DNA from: a virus
Virus record (IMG/VR): IMGVR_UViG_3300044684_000278
Location: 1 to 64,000 of that record
Direction: 5' to 3' (one strand)
DNA length: 64,000 nucleotides
Positions 18,034-26,579 of this stretch are shown piece after piece. Position numbers and translations under genes: made by a program. Numbering within the stretch: the first letter of the stretch is position 1; each line of letters begins with the position of its first letter. The notes beneath the pieces were generated by a model. That model was given only the letters and a program-made list of their open reading frames with translations, was not told the origin of the DNA and did no database searches.

Positions 18034-18492
18034 TTAGCTTGTAGTGGTGCTGGTCTGCGTCGTGGAGGCAGAAGTAGCAGCCGGTGCAATCACCAGGCTG
18101 TCGTCAGGAGCTGGAAGCACCTCCAAGGTCCTGCTTTTGGAATTATACAACACGTAGGTTATAGGTTTGTTTTGAGCTTTTGCCCAGCTGATCTCCTGCT
18201 GTACACCAGAGGAGTTCTTGATCTTGTCATAGCCCCATGCTGCAGTGCCATCTCCTGCAAGGACCAGCACATAGAGTTCATCAGCCCAGTTTACGAACTG
18301 CTCATCCAGTGCCATCCATGTATCCTGGCTGTGTCCCATCACGCCTGCCTTGCTGATAGGGTAACCATGGGAAATAGGTGAGAACACAAAGAGGCCCTGG
18401 CCGATCAAAAATGAAGCTGCCTCATTTACCCAGGCATAACTCATAGGCTCAATGCCACTGAAGGGCACGGCTAAATAGACTTTTTTACTCAT
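18034..18492 (-). CDS. DUF1937 / nucleoside 2-deoxyribosyltransferase-like protein
   Basis: 152 residues. The N-terminus KKVYLAVPFSG, the middle SPISHGYPIS and DTWMALDEQFVNWADELYVL, and GVQQEISWAKAQNKPITYV match the small Rossmann-like proteins of the DUF1937 / nucleoside deoxyribosyltransferase superfamily, which handle modified or salvaged nucleosides. The C-terminal ~25 residues are a Ser/Thr/Ala tail. It overlaps the dNMP-kinase-like gene by four bases, which fits a role in nucleotide salvage or modification. Confidence 0.7.
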   Translation of the reverse strand: MSKKVYLAVPFSGIEPMSYAWVNEAASFLIGQGLFVFSPISHGYPISKAGVMGHSQDTWMALDEQFVNWADELYVLVLAGDGTAAWGYDKIKNSSGVQQEISWAKAQNKPITYVLYNSKSRTLEVLPAPDDSLVIAPAATSASTTQTSTTTS

Positions 18493-19007
18493 AGTGGTAC
18501 GGATACTTGTTTGTTTATCAATAAGGGTTCTAATAGTTCAATACGGGTCCTCAGGTCATAAAGGGTCCCTGAGTTTGGAATAATAAAATCAGACATCTCC
18601 CAGATGTCAATGTTGAAAGAAGTAGCTGGCTCCAGCGGCTTACGCGGATCAAAGACTCCGATCACCAGGTCAAATACTCCCTGCCTCCTGCACTCCTGGA
18701 TCTCTTCATCATCCCTCATGCCTACGTACATGTCCCCGTTACGCATGATTTCTTTGGCAAGCCTTGCCCGGTCTACGCTGTTATACTCGCAGATCAGATC
18801 ATACCATTCATCCCGGTGGTTTACCCGGTCTTCATAGCACTGTTCCGGGGTGAGGTACCCGTACTTCTTCTTCAGAACATCAAACAAAAAGATCCTGGAA
18901 GCTGCTACAGAGGAACTCTCGTACCGGAATCCATAGAGCTCTTTCATTATTTCAGCAGTGGTGTCTTTACCATGCTGGGCATGGCCGATTAGCAGTATTT
19001 GTTTCAT
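18489..19007 (-). CDS. Deoxynucleoside monophosphate kinase-like P-loop protein
   Basis: 172 residues. The N-terminus LLIGHAQHGKDTTAEIM is a Walker A motif (Gly8 to Thr16) of the kind in phage dNMP kinases (GxxxxGKDT). The centre is RARLAKEIMRNGDMYVGMRD, with VIGVFDPRKP afterwards. The enzyme would phosphorylate deoxynucleoside monophosphates for DNA synthesis, matching its neighbours (DUF1937 and MazG-like genes). Confidence 0.72.
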   Translation of the reverse strand: MKQILLIGHAQHGKDTTAEIMKELYGFRYESSSVAASRIFLFDVLKKKYGYLTPEQCYEDRVNHRDEWYDLICEYNSVDRARLAKEIMRNGDMYVGMRDDEEIQECRRQGVFDLVIGVFDPRKPLEPATSFNIDIWEMSDFIIPNSGTLYDLRTRIELLEPLLINKQVSVPL

Positions 19008-19017
19008 AAGGATTAGC

Positions 19018-19305
19018 TTATAGTTCTACAGTGGTGACCGGCTCATTATTCCAAAGCTGAGTGGAATGATCCTGGTACACTTCTACTGTAGCATGGTAAT
19101 TGTTTTCTTTAAGACTCATTCTCTCCTCAGACTCATCCAGGAGCTCATAGTCAAGGCCATTTTCCCATGAGTCCGGGAATTCTTTCTCAATAGCATCTTC
19201 AATAGTGTCTCCGTTTTTAAGATGCCCGGTGATCTTTTGAATATCTGCACCATCAGGGATATGATACCTGCCCCAGATAGTACACTTTACGTCAATGTGT
19301 GCCAT
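19018..19305 (-). CDS. Acidic small protein of unknown function
   Basis: 95 residues, acidic, with the look of a small alpha/beta fold (DVKCTIWGRYHIPDGADIQ, TIEDAIEKEFPDSW, ATVEVYQDH). The ATG shares a base with the upstream stop. No recognised family; function unknown. Confidence 0.55.
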   Translation of the reverse strand: MAHIDVKCTIWGRYHIPDGADIQKITGHLKNGDTIEDAIEKEFPDSWENGLDYELLDESEERMSLKENNYHATVEVYQDHSTQLWNNEPVTTVEL

Positions 19306-19598
19306 TACAAGTTGTTCAAATCTTCATTCTGCTGCTGTGCCAGTAAACGATCAATCTCAGCTGCTATAAGGGCACCTGCTATAGCCAGCCGTTCCACCTT
19401 GCTTTCCTTAGCAGAGATCTTGTCATAAAACCACTGCTCCCAGGTAGGCGGATAGTAATACTCGTCTCCTGTGAGTACGAATATGGCCCCCATACGGAGT
19501 TGTTCATACTTGTTATGTTTCAGATCTTCTTCAATGGAGAACTTGTGTTTCTCCAGCTGCTCCGCCCTTTGTTTAGCTATGAATTCTATTCCTGTCAT
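19305..19598 (-). CDS. Conserved phage protein (E-x-D…E-I-D-R type)
   Basis: 97 residues starting MTGIEFIAKQRAEQLEKHK. It has the layout of a common small phage protein: an N-terminal RxEQxxKH...EEDLKHN segment, a PPTWEQWFY centre, and a C-terminal ERLAIAGALIAAEIDRLL helix. No enzymatic activity is established for these as far as I know. I placed the start at 19598, directly after the MazG-like gene, because the longer frame overlaps that gene. Confidence 0.6.
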   Translation of the reverse strand: MTGIEFIAKQRAEQLEKHKFSIEEDLKHNKYEQLRMGAIFVLTGDEYYYPPTWEQWFYDKISAKESKVERLAIAGALIAAEIDRLLAQQQNEDLNNL

Positions 19599-19599
19599 A

Positions 19600-20145
19600 T
19601 TATTCCTCCAGTATTTTACGTTCTGCTGCTGTATCCCGGTTGATGGCCTTATCTGCATCAAACTTCTCCGGATAACGAAGCCTGAGCTTGTTCACTACTT
19701 TCTGACGGGCCTCCCTCATATCAACACCCAGTTTGGTGGCTGTAGCTTCTATAGAGTAAAGGACTTTGTTAAGTGTCTCGGCACGCTGTTCAGCAGTGAT
19801 GTTTTTCTTCCCGTAAGCCAGTTCCTTCTTGTCATAATCCAGGAGCCTGCCTATATGAATATTCAGATCATCCAGGTAAGCTGTCAGCTGCCTGCGTTCA
19901 TGATAAGGGATCCGGTAGATGTGCTGTAACTCTATACCATAGATTGTAGCATAGTTACAGGCATACCACTGGGCATCTGCCAGCTCCTCGGAGATATTGA
20001 CAAAGTCTTTTTTCTCCATGGCAATGGTCAGTTCCTCCATGATCTCGGTAGCCATACCGGTGGTCATATGCAGTGAGTTTAGTAATAAACTGCCCAGGTC
20101 AGGCATGGTACGTTTTACTTCTTGTTGGTATTCTTTAATATTCAT
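19600..20145 (-). CDS. MazG-like nucleotide pyrophosphohydrolase
   Basis: 181 residues. The metal-binding pattern of the all-alpha NTP pyrophosphohydrolases is present: ATEIMEELTIA (Glu34, Glu37, Glu38) and SEELADAQWY (Glu53, Glu54, Asp57). The C-terminal KLRLRYPEKFDADKAINRD matches MazG-like phage proteins. Such enzymes hydrolyse (d)NTPs or, in some cases, the alarmone ppGpp, and could tune the nucleotide pool during infection. Confidence 0.82.
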   Translation of the reverse strand: MNIKEYQQEVKRTMPDLGSLLLNSLHMTTGMATEIMEELTIAMEKKDFVNISEELADAQWYACNYATIYGIELQHIYRIPYHERRQLTAYLDDLNIHIGRLLDYDKKELAYGKKNITAEQRAETLNKVLYSIEATATKLGVDMREARQKVVNKLRLRYPEKFDADKAINRDTAAERKILEE

Positions 20146-20153
20146 CTGGTTAG

Positions 20154-20189
20154 CTAAAAAGGAGCAGTGGTCATTACACCACTACTCCT
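20154..20189 (-). terminator. Rho-independent terminator
   Basis: On the minus strand a stem GGAG-AGTGGT / ACCACT-CTCC with a short loop is followed by TTTTTAG. It sits directly after the DUF932-like gene. Confidence 0.75.
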
Positions 20190-20195
20190 GGTTTC

Positions 20196-21065
20196 TTACA
20201 AAAACAACACACCTGCAGTAGGAACGTATTCCACCTCTACCTGGGGTTGTATGACTTCCACTTCCTCTTCTAAAGGTTCCACTACGGGTTCCTCGATAAC
20301 CGGTTCAGGCTCCGGTGTATTGAATACCAGCTGTCCCTTACGGTTCACAGACAGGGAGAACTCCGCGTTAATGAACCGGTGCAGCTTGGAGTGGTCATCC
20401 AGCCAGGTGGTTGGGTGGGACTCTTTCAGGGCTGCAGTGACATGGTTGTACAGACACCATACGCTGTCCGGGTGTGCATTGTAGTTATAAGATGGTTTGT
20501 CCATCTCTCTTTTCACTACGGCCAGCTGTGAGAGGGTAAGGATCTCCAGGTCTGCAAAGAGCTTTCCTATGATGCCTGCCTGCGTGCTCCTGGAGATGGT
20601 GATCTGTTTCATCTTCTCCTTCTGCTCCACCAGCTCATCATAGAAGGCTGCTGCCTGGCTGATCTGTTCTTCAATAAACTGGAAGGCATCATCCTGTGCG
20701 GTACCTGTGTGTTTTCTCACGGCAGTACCCAGGTTACCTTCCATCATTCCGTTGCCACAGACAAAGACAAATGAGCCAATGGCACACTTGAACTTCTGTG
20801 TTTTGTCATATGAGTTGCTCCAGGCAAACATGAGTCCCAGGTCCGGATCAGACTTATAATCCAGGTGATAGATCCCCTGGGCAATCTGTCCGGTAATGGT
20901 GGCTCTGTACATGGATTTATTGATGGTAAATCCTGCCTTCTGCAACTCGGTTGTTACTTTGTTAATAATCTCTCCATGAGATACAACAGAGTACGTACTG
21001 GTCTGTTGAGGGACCGGTACGCTTCTGATCATTTCCTCTGAGGAGAGCTCAATCTTTACAGGCAT
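20196..21065 (-). CDS. DUF932-like protein
   Basis: 289 residues. Features of the DUF932 phage/plasmid family are visible: YSVVSHGEIINKVTTELQKA, a beta-rich centre (LGLMFAWSNSYDKT, FKCAIGSFVFVCGNGMM) in which CGNGM is characteristic, and a helical second half. The last ~50 residues are Pro/Glu/Val-rich and probably disordered. The family's role is not established; it is frequent in mobile elements and phages beside DNA replication genes, as here beside Pol I. Confidence 0.7.
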   Translation of the reverse strand: MPVKIELSSEEMIRSVPVPQQTSTYSVVSHGEIINKVTTELQKAGFTINKSMYRATITGQIAQGIYHLDYKSDPDLGLMFAWSNSYDKTQKFKCAIGSFVFVCGNGMMEGNLGTAVRKHTGTAQDDAFQFIEEQISQAAAFYDELVEQKEKMKQITISRSTQAGIIGKLFADLEILTLSQLAVVKREMDKPSYNYNAHPDSVWCLYNHVTAALKESHPTTWLDDHSKLHRFINAEFSLSVNRKGQLVFNTPEPEPVIEEPVVEPLEEEVEVIQPQVEVEYVPTAGVLFL

Positions 21066-21080
21066 AGTTTTATTTGATTG

Positions 21081-23063
21081 TTATTTCTTCCAATAAGTGG
21101 ATAATTCAGGCACAGCACGAAGCGGAACCCTCTTGCAATAAATATCAGCTGCTTTGTTCATGGATTCTTCCACAACCAAGGCTATATCTTTTGAAATGTT
21201 CAGTGGGGATTCAATGACGTGTTCATCATGAATAGTGTTTACAAATTTAACAGTTCCGAACAGGTTATTATCAAGAATATAATCATAGATATAAACAGCT
21301 GCTATTTTTGTTATTTCACTACTGGATCCTTGTATTGGGAAGTTCAGTGACTTCCGTTCTATGTCCCCCTTGTACCTGAAATACTTGCTGACCATCTCCT
21401 TCAGGGCCGGGAAGTCCTGTGTCTTCAGGTCCTTGGCCCTGCGGTATCTTTCCCAGAAGTCCTTATCCATTTTGCTTTCCAGGTCTTTAAACTCCTGGAA
21501 GAACGTGATGTAGCTTTTCCTTCTGGTGATGCCATTGATCAGGATGTAACCATCCTTGAGACCCTGTTTCTTTACCTGCTCGAAGTAGGTCTTCAGACCG
21601 GGGAATGCCTGGAAATAGGCATCGTAGATCTTGTTCCCTTCTTCCAGTGTAATGCCCAGGTTCTCCGCTATGGTAATGCCCTGACCTCCATAGTTGATAG
21701 CAAATCCTGCTGATTTTGCTGATTGTCTTTTTGCTTTGTGCTTGTCTTTGATCTCGTCCAGTGAGAGTCCTTCCAGTTCCGGATACATCTTTGAGGCCAC
21801 GAAGGAGTGCATGTCTGCCAGCCCGTTGTCATAAAACTCCAGGAGGTTCTTATCCATTGCCCGGTTAGCCAGCACAATCTGTTCCTGGCCGCTGTAGTCA
21901 GAGATGATAAGAGTGTTGCCTTCTTCTGCCACAAAGCAGGCCCGTGTCTCCTTATCCGATGGGATGTTCTGGAAGTTGATGTTGGTCTCTCCTGTGGCCT
22001 TATCCTGTCCTCCCGAAGAGATCCTTCCTGTATCCAGGATCTGTTTGAAGCTGGTATGCAGCCTTCCGGTGGCCGGGTTGATCTGGTCTATGAAGTTCTG
22101 TCCATAGGTGGTAACCACCTTCTCTGCTTTCTTATACTCCAGATAGAGCTTCACAATGTCATGTGAGTTCTGATACTTGGAGATTACGGAAGCTTCAATG
22201 GATTTTTTCCTCACACCTTTCTCTACCACGGTCACGTCCAGCCCGATGCTTTCAAACAGCTCGATCACCTGCTGGGAAGAGCTCCAGTTGATGGTACATC
22301 CCACAGGCTCGAACAGGTCCAGCTGTGCAGAGATGAACTTCTGAAGTCCATTGGCGAGCACCCACTCATTGAGCTTGTCCTCGGCCTCCCTTAAACGCTG
22401 GCTGTCCTTATTCATCTTGAACAGCCACTTGTCCACATCCAGCTTGAACCCACAGTATTCTATGTAGGCCAGTACCGGGGTGAAGCGGTTCTCGATGTTC
22501 ATGGCTCCCATCAGGTCATTTTCACGAAGGATCCTTTGCTGCTCCTCCATGATACGCGGGAGATACTTAATATCATCCGCAGCATACATGAGTACACGGT
22601 CAGTGAGTCCTTCTTTTTTGATGTTGGTCCTGATGGATTTATCCAGGCTGACACCGATGTAGCGTTGGGTCAGTACATCCAGGCTTGCCTTGGCCAGCTT
22701 ATCCCCGCAGTTGATTACTTTCTCGGCCACAAACGTGTCCCAGATCCTGCGTGGATAGATTCCGTGTTTGTACAGGTACTTGAGGTCAAACTTGAGGTTC
22801 TGGCCTACAATGATCTTGCTTTCCAGATAAGGCTTTAACCAGCTGAGATCCATTCCTGCTGCACAATCTATAATATACTGGTCCTTATCATTGCCGATCT
22901 GCAGACAGATCAGGTCTTCCCGGTGCGCGTCAAGACCAGTAGTCTCACTGTCCAGGCAGATGGTATCTGTTGAGTTCAGAAAGTCAATGATATTGTGTTT
23001 GTAACAAGGCACTGCTACCTGTGAAGGCACAGTGGTTGTCTGGTTGGAATATAAGAAGATCAT
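21081..23063 (-). CDS. polA: Family A DNA polymerase with 3'-5' exonuclease
   Basis: 660 residues. The exonuclease domain has motif Exo I (Asp38-Ser-Glu40, DSETTGLD), Exo II (GQNLKFDLKYL) and Exo III (YAADDIKYL). The polymerase domain has motif A (Asp389, DYSGQEQ), motif B (KRQSAKSAGFAINYGGQ, Tyr458) and motif C (His612-Asp613-Glu614, HDE). All catalytic acids are intact, so both proofreading and synthesis are expected. The length fits phage Pol I enzymes that lack a 5' nuclease domain. This is the replicative polymerase of the phage; crAss-like phages use either a family A or a family B enzyme. Confidence 0.96.
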   Translation of the reverse strand: MIFLYSNQTTTVPSQVAVPCYKHNIIDFLNSTDTICLDSETTGLDAHREDLICLQIGNDKDQYIIDCAAGMDLSWLKPYLESKIIVGQNLKFDLKYLYKHGIYPRRIWDTFVAEKVINCGDKLAKASLDVLTQRYIGVSLDKSIRTNIKKEGLTDRVLMYAADDIKYLPRIMEEQQRILRENDLMGAMNIENRFTPVLAYIEYCGFKLDVDKWLFKMNKDSQRLREAEDKLNEWVLANGLQKFISAQLDLFEPVGCTINWSSSQQVIELFESIGLDVTVVEKGVRKKSIEASVISKYQNSHDIVKLYLEYKKAEKVVTTYGQNFIDQINPATGRLHTSFKQILDTGRISSGGQDKATGETNINFQNIPSDKETRACFVAEEGNTLIISDYSGQEQIVLANRAMDKNLLEFYDNGLADMHSFVASKMYPELEGLSLDEIKDKHKAKRQSAKSAGFAINYGGQGITIAENLGITLEEGNKIYDAYFQAFPGLKTYFEQVKKQGLKDGYILINGITRRKSYITFFQEFKDLESKMDKDFWERYRRAKDLKTQDFPALKEMVSKYFRYKGDIERKSLNFPIQGSSSEITKIAAVYIYDYILDNNLFGTVKFVNTIHDEHVIESPLNISKDIALVVEESMNKAADIYCKRVPLRAVPELSTYWKK

Positions 23064-23084
23064 AGTAGGGCGGATTCTTTGGGT

Positions 23085-23123
23085 AAAAAGAAAGGGAGTA
23101 TAATTTAACCTATACCCCCTTCT
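23085..23123 (-). terminator. Rho-independent terminator upstream of polA
   Basis: On the minus strand a stem AAGGGGGTATA / TATACTCCCTTT with one mismatch is followed by CTTTTTACCC. It lies between the stop of the 23148 gene and the polymerase start, and probably reduces read-through into polA. Confidence 0.7.
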
Positions 23124-23147
23124 TTGTCTTAGGTAGAAATCAAAGTC

Positions 23148-23585
23148 TTAAGCTTCTGCTGGCTCAAGCTCTTCTTGAACCGCACTGTAACCTGTGGTTA
23201 CAACAGGGGCTGTGTAAGCCTGATCCAGGAAAGCCTGATAGTCAAAGCTGCTTTCATCAATGATAGCAAAGTGCTTAATGAAGAACTCAATGTCCTTGCG
23301 GTCACGGATGAAGTATTCATAGTAAGTGTCCACAGTTACACGCTGCTCTTTGTACGGCTTTCTTGTGGGACGTGGTTTTCCTTTTACCTCGTCTATGTCA
23401 CCATTGTCATTGAGACGTGGCAGCATATGAAAGCTTTCCTTTTTTTCTTTGCCTACAATGGCCAGGATCCTTTCTTTGGGATCAAAGATGGCTTCATTAT
23501 AAGGACAGTCCAGTGTAGCGGGGATCAACTTAAAGGTGGGTTGGTCCTTCCATTCGGAAGCAACCAGGATCATGTTCTTGGTCAT
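23148..23585 (-). CDS. Conserved phage protein of unknown function
   Basis: 145 residues. The N-terminus is beta-like (MILVASEWKDQPTFKLIP, ERILAIVGKEKKESFHML), then a basic segment (KGKPRPTRKPYKEQR), a YYEYFIRDRKDIEFFIKHF helix and an acidic end. It lies just downstream of two TCTACA sites and probably starts a transcript. A basic centre with an acidic tail would suit a nucleic-acid-associated accessory protein, but this is a guess. Confidence 0.6.
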   Translation of the reverse strand: MTKNMILVASEWKDQPTFKLIPATLDCPYNEAIFDPKERILAIVGKEKKESFHMLPRLNDNGDIDEVKGKPRPTRKPYKEQRVTVDTYYEYFIRDRKDIEFFIKHFAIIDESSFDYQAFLDQAYTAPVVTTGYSAVQEELEPAEA

Positions 23586-23594
23586 TGGTGTTAT

Positions 23595-23612
23595 TCTACA
23601 AGTTGTTCTACA
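23595..23612 (-). promoter_or_regulatory. Two direct TCTACA sites upstream of the 23585 gene
   Basis: TCTACA occurs twice, 12 bases apart (23595-23600 and 23607-23612). On the minus strand the first copy met in transcription reads AATTTGTAGAA, close to a -7 element extended by TAGA. It lies 10-27 bases before the start codon, with no Shine-Dalgarno sequence between. Confidence 0.4.
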
Positions 23613-23614
23613 AA

Positions 23615-24175
23615 TTAAAATAATTCTCCTGACTTCTCCAAAATTTTTGTAGAAAAAACCAGCTTCTCCTTCTCCGGATTAAAGGCATCACAGAGCTCTC
23701 CTGAGCTGGCTACTATCTCTTTAGGAACTTCCAGCAGTTTGCTATACAGGTCAAAGTACTTTTCAGGGTACAGGTAGGTATCCATGTACTCATATTCTGG
23801 AGATGACTCTCCATAATAGATCTTCACGGCATTTTTGAAGGGCTCCGAGAGCCGGGAATACCGCCCGGTGAGAAAAATATCCCAGTCCTCATCATGTAAC
23901 TCATAGTCAAAGATGTACAGGCTGGGCTCTCCGGGATGGATGTCACAGTCCATGAAAAGGGGATTGCTGTATAGGAGCTTGTTTTCAAATTCTTCATACT
24001 TTGCGGTCTGCTCATGCTGGAACAGGCATACCAGCTTACGGTCCGTAGGCAGGATCTTACCCTCCAATCCAACAAAGGTCTGTATGGGGGCATAGGAAGA
24101 TCGTGGGATCCCCAGTGCCGGATACAGGAAAGAACGTGACTTTTGAAAATACTTTTTATACAGAGTATCAATCAT
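23615..24175 (-). CDS. Conserved phage protein of unknown function
   Basis: 186 residues, rich in Tyr and Phe (MIDTLYKKYFQKSRSFLYPA, then DIHPGEPSLYIFDYELHDED). Mixed alpha/beta, no membrane segment. It lies between a PD-(D/E)XK nuclease gene and the polymerase-side genes, so a role in DNA replication or repair is plausible, but no motif proves it. Confidence 0.6.
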   Translation of the reverse strand: MIDTLYKKYFQKSRSFLYPALGIPRSSYAPIQTFVGLEGKILPTDRKLVCLFQHEQTAKYEEFENKLLYSNPLFMDCDIHPGEPSLYIFDYELHDEDWDIFLTGRYSRLSEPFKNAVKIYYGESSPEYEYMDTYLYPEKYFDLYSKLLEVPKEIVASSGELCDAFNPEKEKLVFSTKILEKSGELF

Positions 24176-24189
24176 AAATAATTCAGAGG

Positions 24190-25215
24190 TTATAAGATTA
24201 CCAGTTCCTTGTCAAATTCATAGGGCAGTTCATATCTTTTGGTTTGAAAATGATACTGGGCAACGGGTAATACGTCCTTGGTAAACCGTTCCAGCCATAG
24301 ATTACGTGTAGCCTCTGATACCGGGAAGGGATATACGTTAAAGAACTGGTCTATCACAATGAAGTGAAACTTCAGCTCATATCCCTTCTCCAGCAGCTCA
24401 AGGTACTTGTGTGATACCATGATCATATAGAGTACAGCCTGCAGCCAGTAGTTATAATACTCCACGCTTTCCTTGAAATCCTTGAGGGCCTTTGACGTGG
24501 TCTTGAAGTCATTGATGTAGATAATCTTGTTATCATGGTCAATCTTCAGGTTGTCAATGATTCCCTTGAACCCGAAGGGACAGCCGGATATGTTAGCTTC
24601 CATGTACTCTTCATTGAATACCTCCACGTGGTCAAAATCATCCTGATCCAGACCCAGCAGGTGTACTACCCTGGGATAGGTCTTAACCACATCCACCGCG
24701 TCCTGACAGTATTTTAGGGTCTCATTGTCTATGAGGTCCTTGCCTTCTCTTTTCTTGAGGAACTCCCAGTAGTTGGAAGCTTCTTTGGTGATCACCTTAC
24801 TGAGCTTGTCCTTGTCGGATTTGATCAGCTGGTAGTAGTTCATATCCCTCATTACTTCCAGGATCTCCTGGGAAAAGTCCTCAAACTTCAGTGACGGATC
24901 TGCTTTGTGCATATACCGTGTCTTGAAGTAGACTTTATCCACCAGGGTCTTGCTCATGCCGGAGGGAAGTGTAACCGGGGATACAACAAAGTTCTCTTCA
25001 AAAGATTTGTCATCCAGAAGTAAACAATGGATAAGTCTTCCTTCTATAAGATGCTTGTCCGTCTTGTCTTCCTTGTTGCCCAGCACATAAAGCTGGTAGA
25101 AAACTGCCGGGGAGTACAAGAGCTTACAAAGGCTACTGTAGGAAAAGCGGAATGGTTTACTGTAGAATTCCTCCTCCAGGTAATTAACTGATTCTGCTAA
25201 TAGATCGTCTAACAT
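24190..25215 (-). CDS. PD-(D/E)XK exonuclease, Cas4/RecB-like
   Basis: 341 residues from the ATG at 25215 (MLDDLLAESVNYLEEEF). The C-terminal half carries the nuclease core: an EEYMEANISGCPFGFKGIID segment with the conserved Asp, then KIIYINDFKTT, where Asp-x-Lys are the catalytic residues, then a WLQAVLYMIM helix with the typical Gln. A HLIEGRLIHCLLL motif lies near residue 55. Such nucleases resect DNA ends during phage recombination. Here it shares an operon with a Sak4-like ATPase and an SSB-like protein, which supports that role. Confidence 0.8.
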   Translation of the reverse strand: MLDDLLAESVNYLEEEFYSKPFRFSYSSLCKLLYSPAVFYQLYVLGNKEDKTDKHLIEGRLIHCLLLDDKSFEENFVVSPVTLPSGMSKTLVDKVYFKTRYMHKADPSLKFEDFSQEILEVMRDMNYYQLIKSDKDKLSKVITKEASNYWEFLKKREGKDLIDNETLKYCQDAVDVVKTYPRVVHLLGLDQDDFDHVEVFNEEYMEANISGCPFGFKGIIDNLKIDHDNKIIYINDFKTTSKALKDFKESVEYYNYWLQAVLYMIMVSHKYLELLEKGYELKFHFIVIDQFFNVYPFPVSEATRNLWLERFTKDVLPVAQYHFQTKRYELPYEFDKELVIL

Positions 25216-25249
25216 ATAATATAGGGTTTGGATGCAGCTCTGTCCGGAC

Positions 25250-25432
25250 TTAGTCCTTGAACCAAATCCGTTCTTCACGGTAAGAGGCTTTTTCCCCTTC
25301 CCGCTGATGGTTAACTGAAATACCTACCTCGTTATGGGTGATAACGGTGGTGATATTCTCTGACTTAATTGTGATAACGTCACCCGGTCCGGTGACAATG
25401 GTGATGTCCTTCTTGCTTTCGGATACATCCAT
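25250..25432 (-). CDS. Small beta-rich protein of unknown function
   Basis: 60 residues, mostly strands (DITIVTGPGDVITIKSENI, TTVITHNEVGISVNHQREG), ending in the charged SYREERIWFKD. It sits tightly between neighbours. Function unknown. Confidence 0.5.
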   Translation of the reverse strand: MDVSESKKDITIVTGPGDVITIKSENITTVITHNEVGISVNHQREGEKASYREERIWFKD

Positions 25433-25435
25433 GGT

Positions 25436-25681
25436 TTAGAATTTTTGGTCTTTAAGAAATTTCTTAACCTGCTTCTCTTCTTTACTGAGAGGAAGGGTTA
25501 AGCTTTGAAGGAGTTCATGGGCCTCTCCGTCCTTGAAAATATAGTCCGGTGCGTGTATATCCTTCAGCTTATCACCTGCCTTCAGGTTATCATAATCAAT
25601 AATTACAATATCCATATCTACATTGGTATTTACAGACTGGATTACGCCACCTTGTACGGTGATCATTACTTTTGGCTTCAT
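25436..25681 (-). CDS. Small acidic protein of unknown function
   Basis: 81 residues: an N-terminal beta portion (KVMITVQGGVIQSVNTNVDM, DIVIIDYDNL) and a lysine-rich helical end (SKEEKQVKKFLKDQKF). Its ATG overlaps the stop of the upstream 33-residue zinc-ribbon gene. Function unknown. Confidence 0.55.
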   Translation of the reverse strand: MKPKVMITVQGGVIQSVNTNVDMDIVIIDYDNLKAGDKLKDIHAPDYIFKDGEAHELLQSLTLPLSKEEKQVKKFLKDQKF

Positions 25682-25779
25682 TGCTTATTTTGTTTGCCAC
25701 ACTTCTTGCAGCAGCCGCTCCTGGGATCAAAGTTTCTTTCCCGTTTGCAGCTGTTGCAGTACTGGTAAAGGGTTATCAT
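25678..25779 (-). CDS. 33-residue zinc-ribbon miniprotein
   Basis: Starting at 25779 this tiny gene encodes 33 residues with a CxxC...CCxxC layout (CNSCKRERNFDPRSGCCKKC) and a basic surface, typical of a single zinc ribbon. The start overlaps the upstream stop as ATGA, and its own stop overlaps the next start, so it is embedded in the operon by translational coupling. A longer frame exists but overlaps the upstream gene. It may bind nucleic acid or a protein partner. Confidence 0.55.
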   Translation of the reverse strand: MITLYQYCNSCKRERNFDPRSGCCKKCGKQNKQ

Positions 25780-26081
25780 GCTCTTTTGTACTTGTTCGGG
25801 TCCATTCCCGTGATCCTGGAGAAGGCACTGCTTACGTGCCACTCCGATGGTTTGTAATAGCATTCCAGGAACTTGTCCGGATCCTTTCCGGGCTTGATCA
25901 GCTCATGGGTAATGCCCAGATCCTGCATCAGTTCATCACTGAAGCTGATATGGGACGCATTGAAGTAGAGCCAGGTCATGTACTGTTTCCCGGTACGATG
26001 CTGAAGGATCTGCTCCACTGTCCTCCCGGCATGGTATCCAAACTCAATCCGGGACCTGTACGTTAGTTTTCTGAGTTGCAT
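25776..26081 (-). CDS. DUF3820 / exodeoxyribonuclease X C-terminal-like module
   Basis: 101 residues from the ATG at 26081 (MQLRKLTYRSRIEFGYHAGR). The pattern FGYHAGRTVEQIL...GKQYMTWLYFN resembles the small 'FGKYKGxTxEEI...YLxWL' module found as DUF3820 or at the C-terminus of exodeoxyribonuclease X. The ATG is internal to a longer frame that overlaps the GIY-YIG gene. A second protein with a related start lies at 56767-56955. Confidence 0.55.
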   Translation of the reverse strand: MQLRKLTYRSRIEFGYHAGRTVEQILQHRTGKQYMTWLYFNASHISFSDELMQDLGITHELIKPGKDPDKFLECYYKPSEWHVSSAFSRITGMDPNKYKRA

Positions 26082-26091
26082 AGTGAATTGA

Positions 26092-26538
26092 TTAGTTACA
26101 GTTCTCCATATCCCTGGAATAGAATTTCCCAAGGATGTTTCCATTGTAGGAATTAGTCTTTAATACATCATACTTGATCTGATAAGCCAGCTCACAATAC
26201 CCTAAGTACTTCTTACTGCAGCACAGCTCAATGATCTCCCGTTTGAAATGCTTCCTTCCCAGCTTCTCCACATCCTTTTTCAGCTCAATGGAGCTTCCAT
26301 AATACGATTGCCAGTCAGATTCCTTGACCACGGTCTTGAATGTCTTCCGGGTCTTAGTCTCCAGCTTCTCTTTTTTAGAGATCTTCGTCTTACGGGAATG
26401 ATGCAGGCTTTTCTTGCCTATGTAAATGGCTCCAGTCACCAGGTTGGTGATCTTGTATACGAAGCCCACAACATTTTCTTGGTTGGGAAGGTCTTCCAGG
26501 GTACGGATCTCTCTTCCTCTGTATATCCAACTCTCCAT
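26092..26538 (-). CDS. GIY-YIG-like endonuclease
   Basis: 148 residues. The N-terminal GFVYKITNLVTGAIYIGKK holds the GIY (here GFVY) and YIG motifs about 10 residues apart. ESDWQSYYGSSIELKKDV, FKREIIELCCSKKYLGYCE and the conserved Glu complete the phage GIY-YIG pattern. It is free-standing, as many phage homing-type nucleases are. Two TCTACA sites lie just upstream of its start. Confidence 0.78.
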   Translation of the reverse strand: MESWIYRGREIRTLEDLPNQENVVGFVYKITNLVTGAIYIGKKSLHHSRKTKISKKEKLETKTRKTFKTVVKESDWQSYYGSSIELKKDVEKLGRKHFKREIIELCCSKKYLGYCELAYQIKYDVLKTNSYNGNILGKFYSRDMENCN

Positions 26539-26552
26539 TATGTATTCCTAAT

Positions 26553-26579
26553 TCTACAAATATAGAGCTAACCTCTACA
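26553..26579 (-). promoter_or_regulatory. Promoter with two TGTAGA sites
   Basis: On the minus strand this reads TTGTAGAGGTTAGCTC then TATATTTGTAGAAT: two TTGTAGA copies 21 bases (two helical turns) apart, the second preceded by TATA to form a full TAnnTTTG element. It precedes the GIY-YIG gene by about 15 bases. Confidence 0.5.
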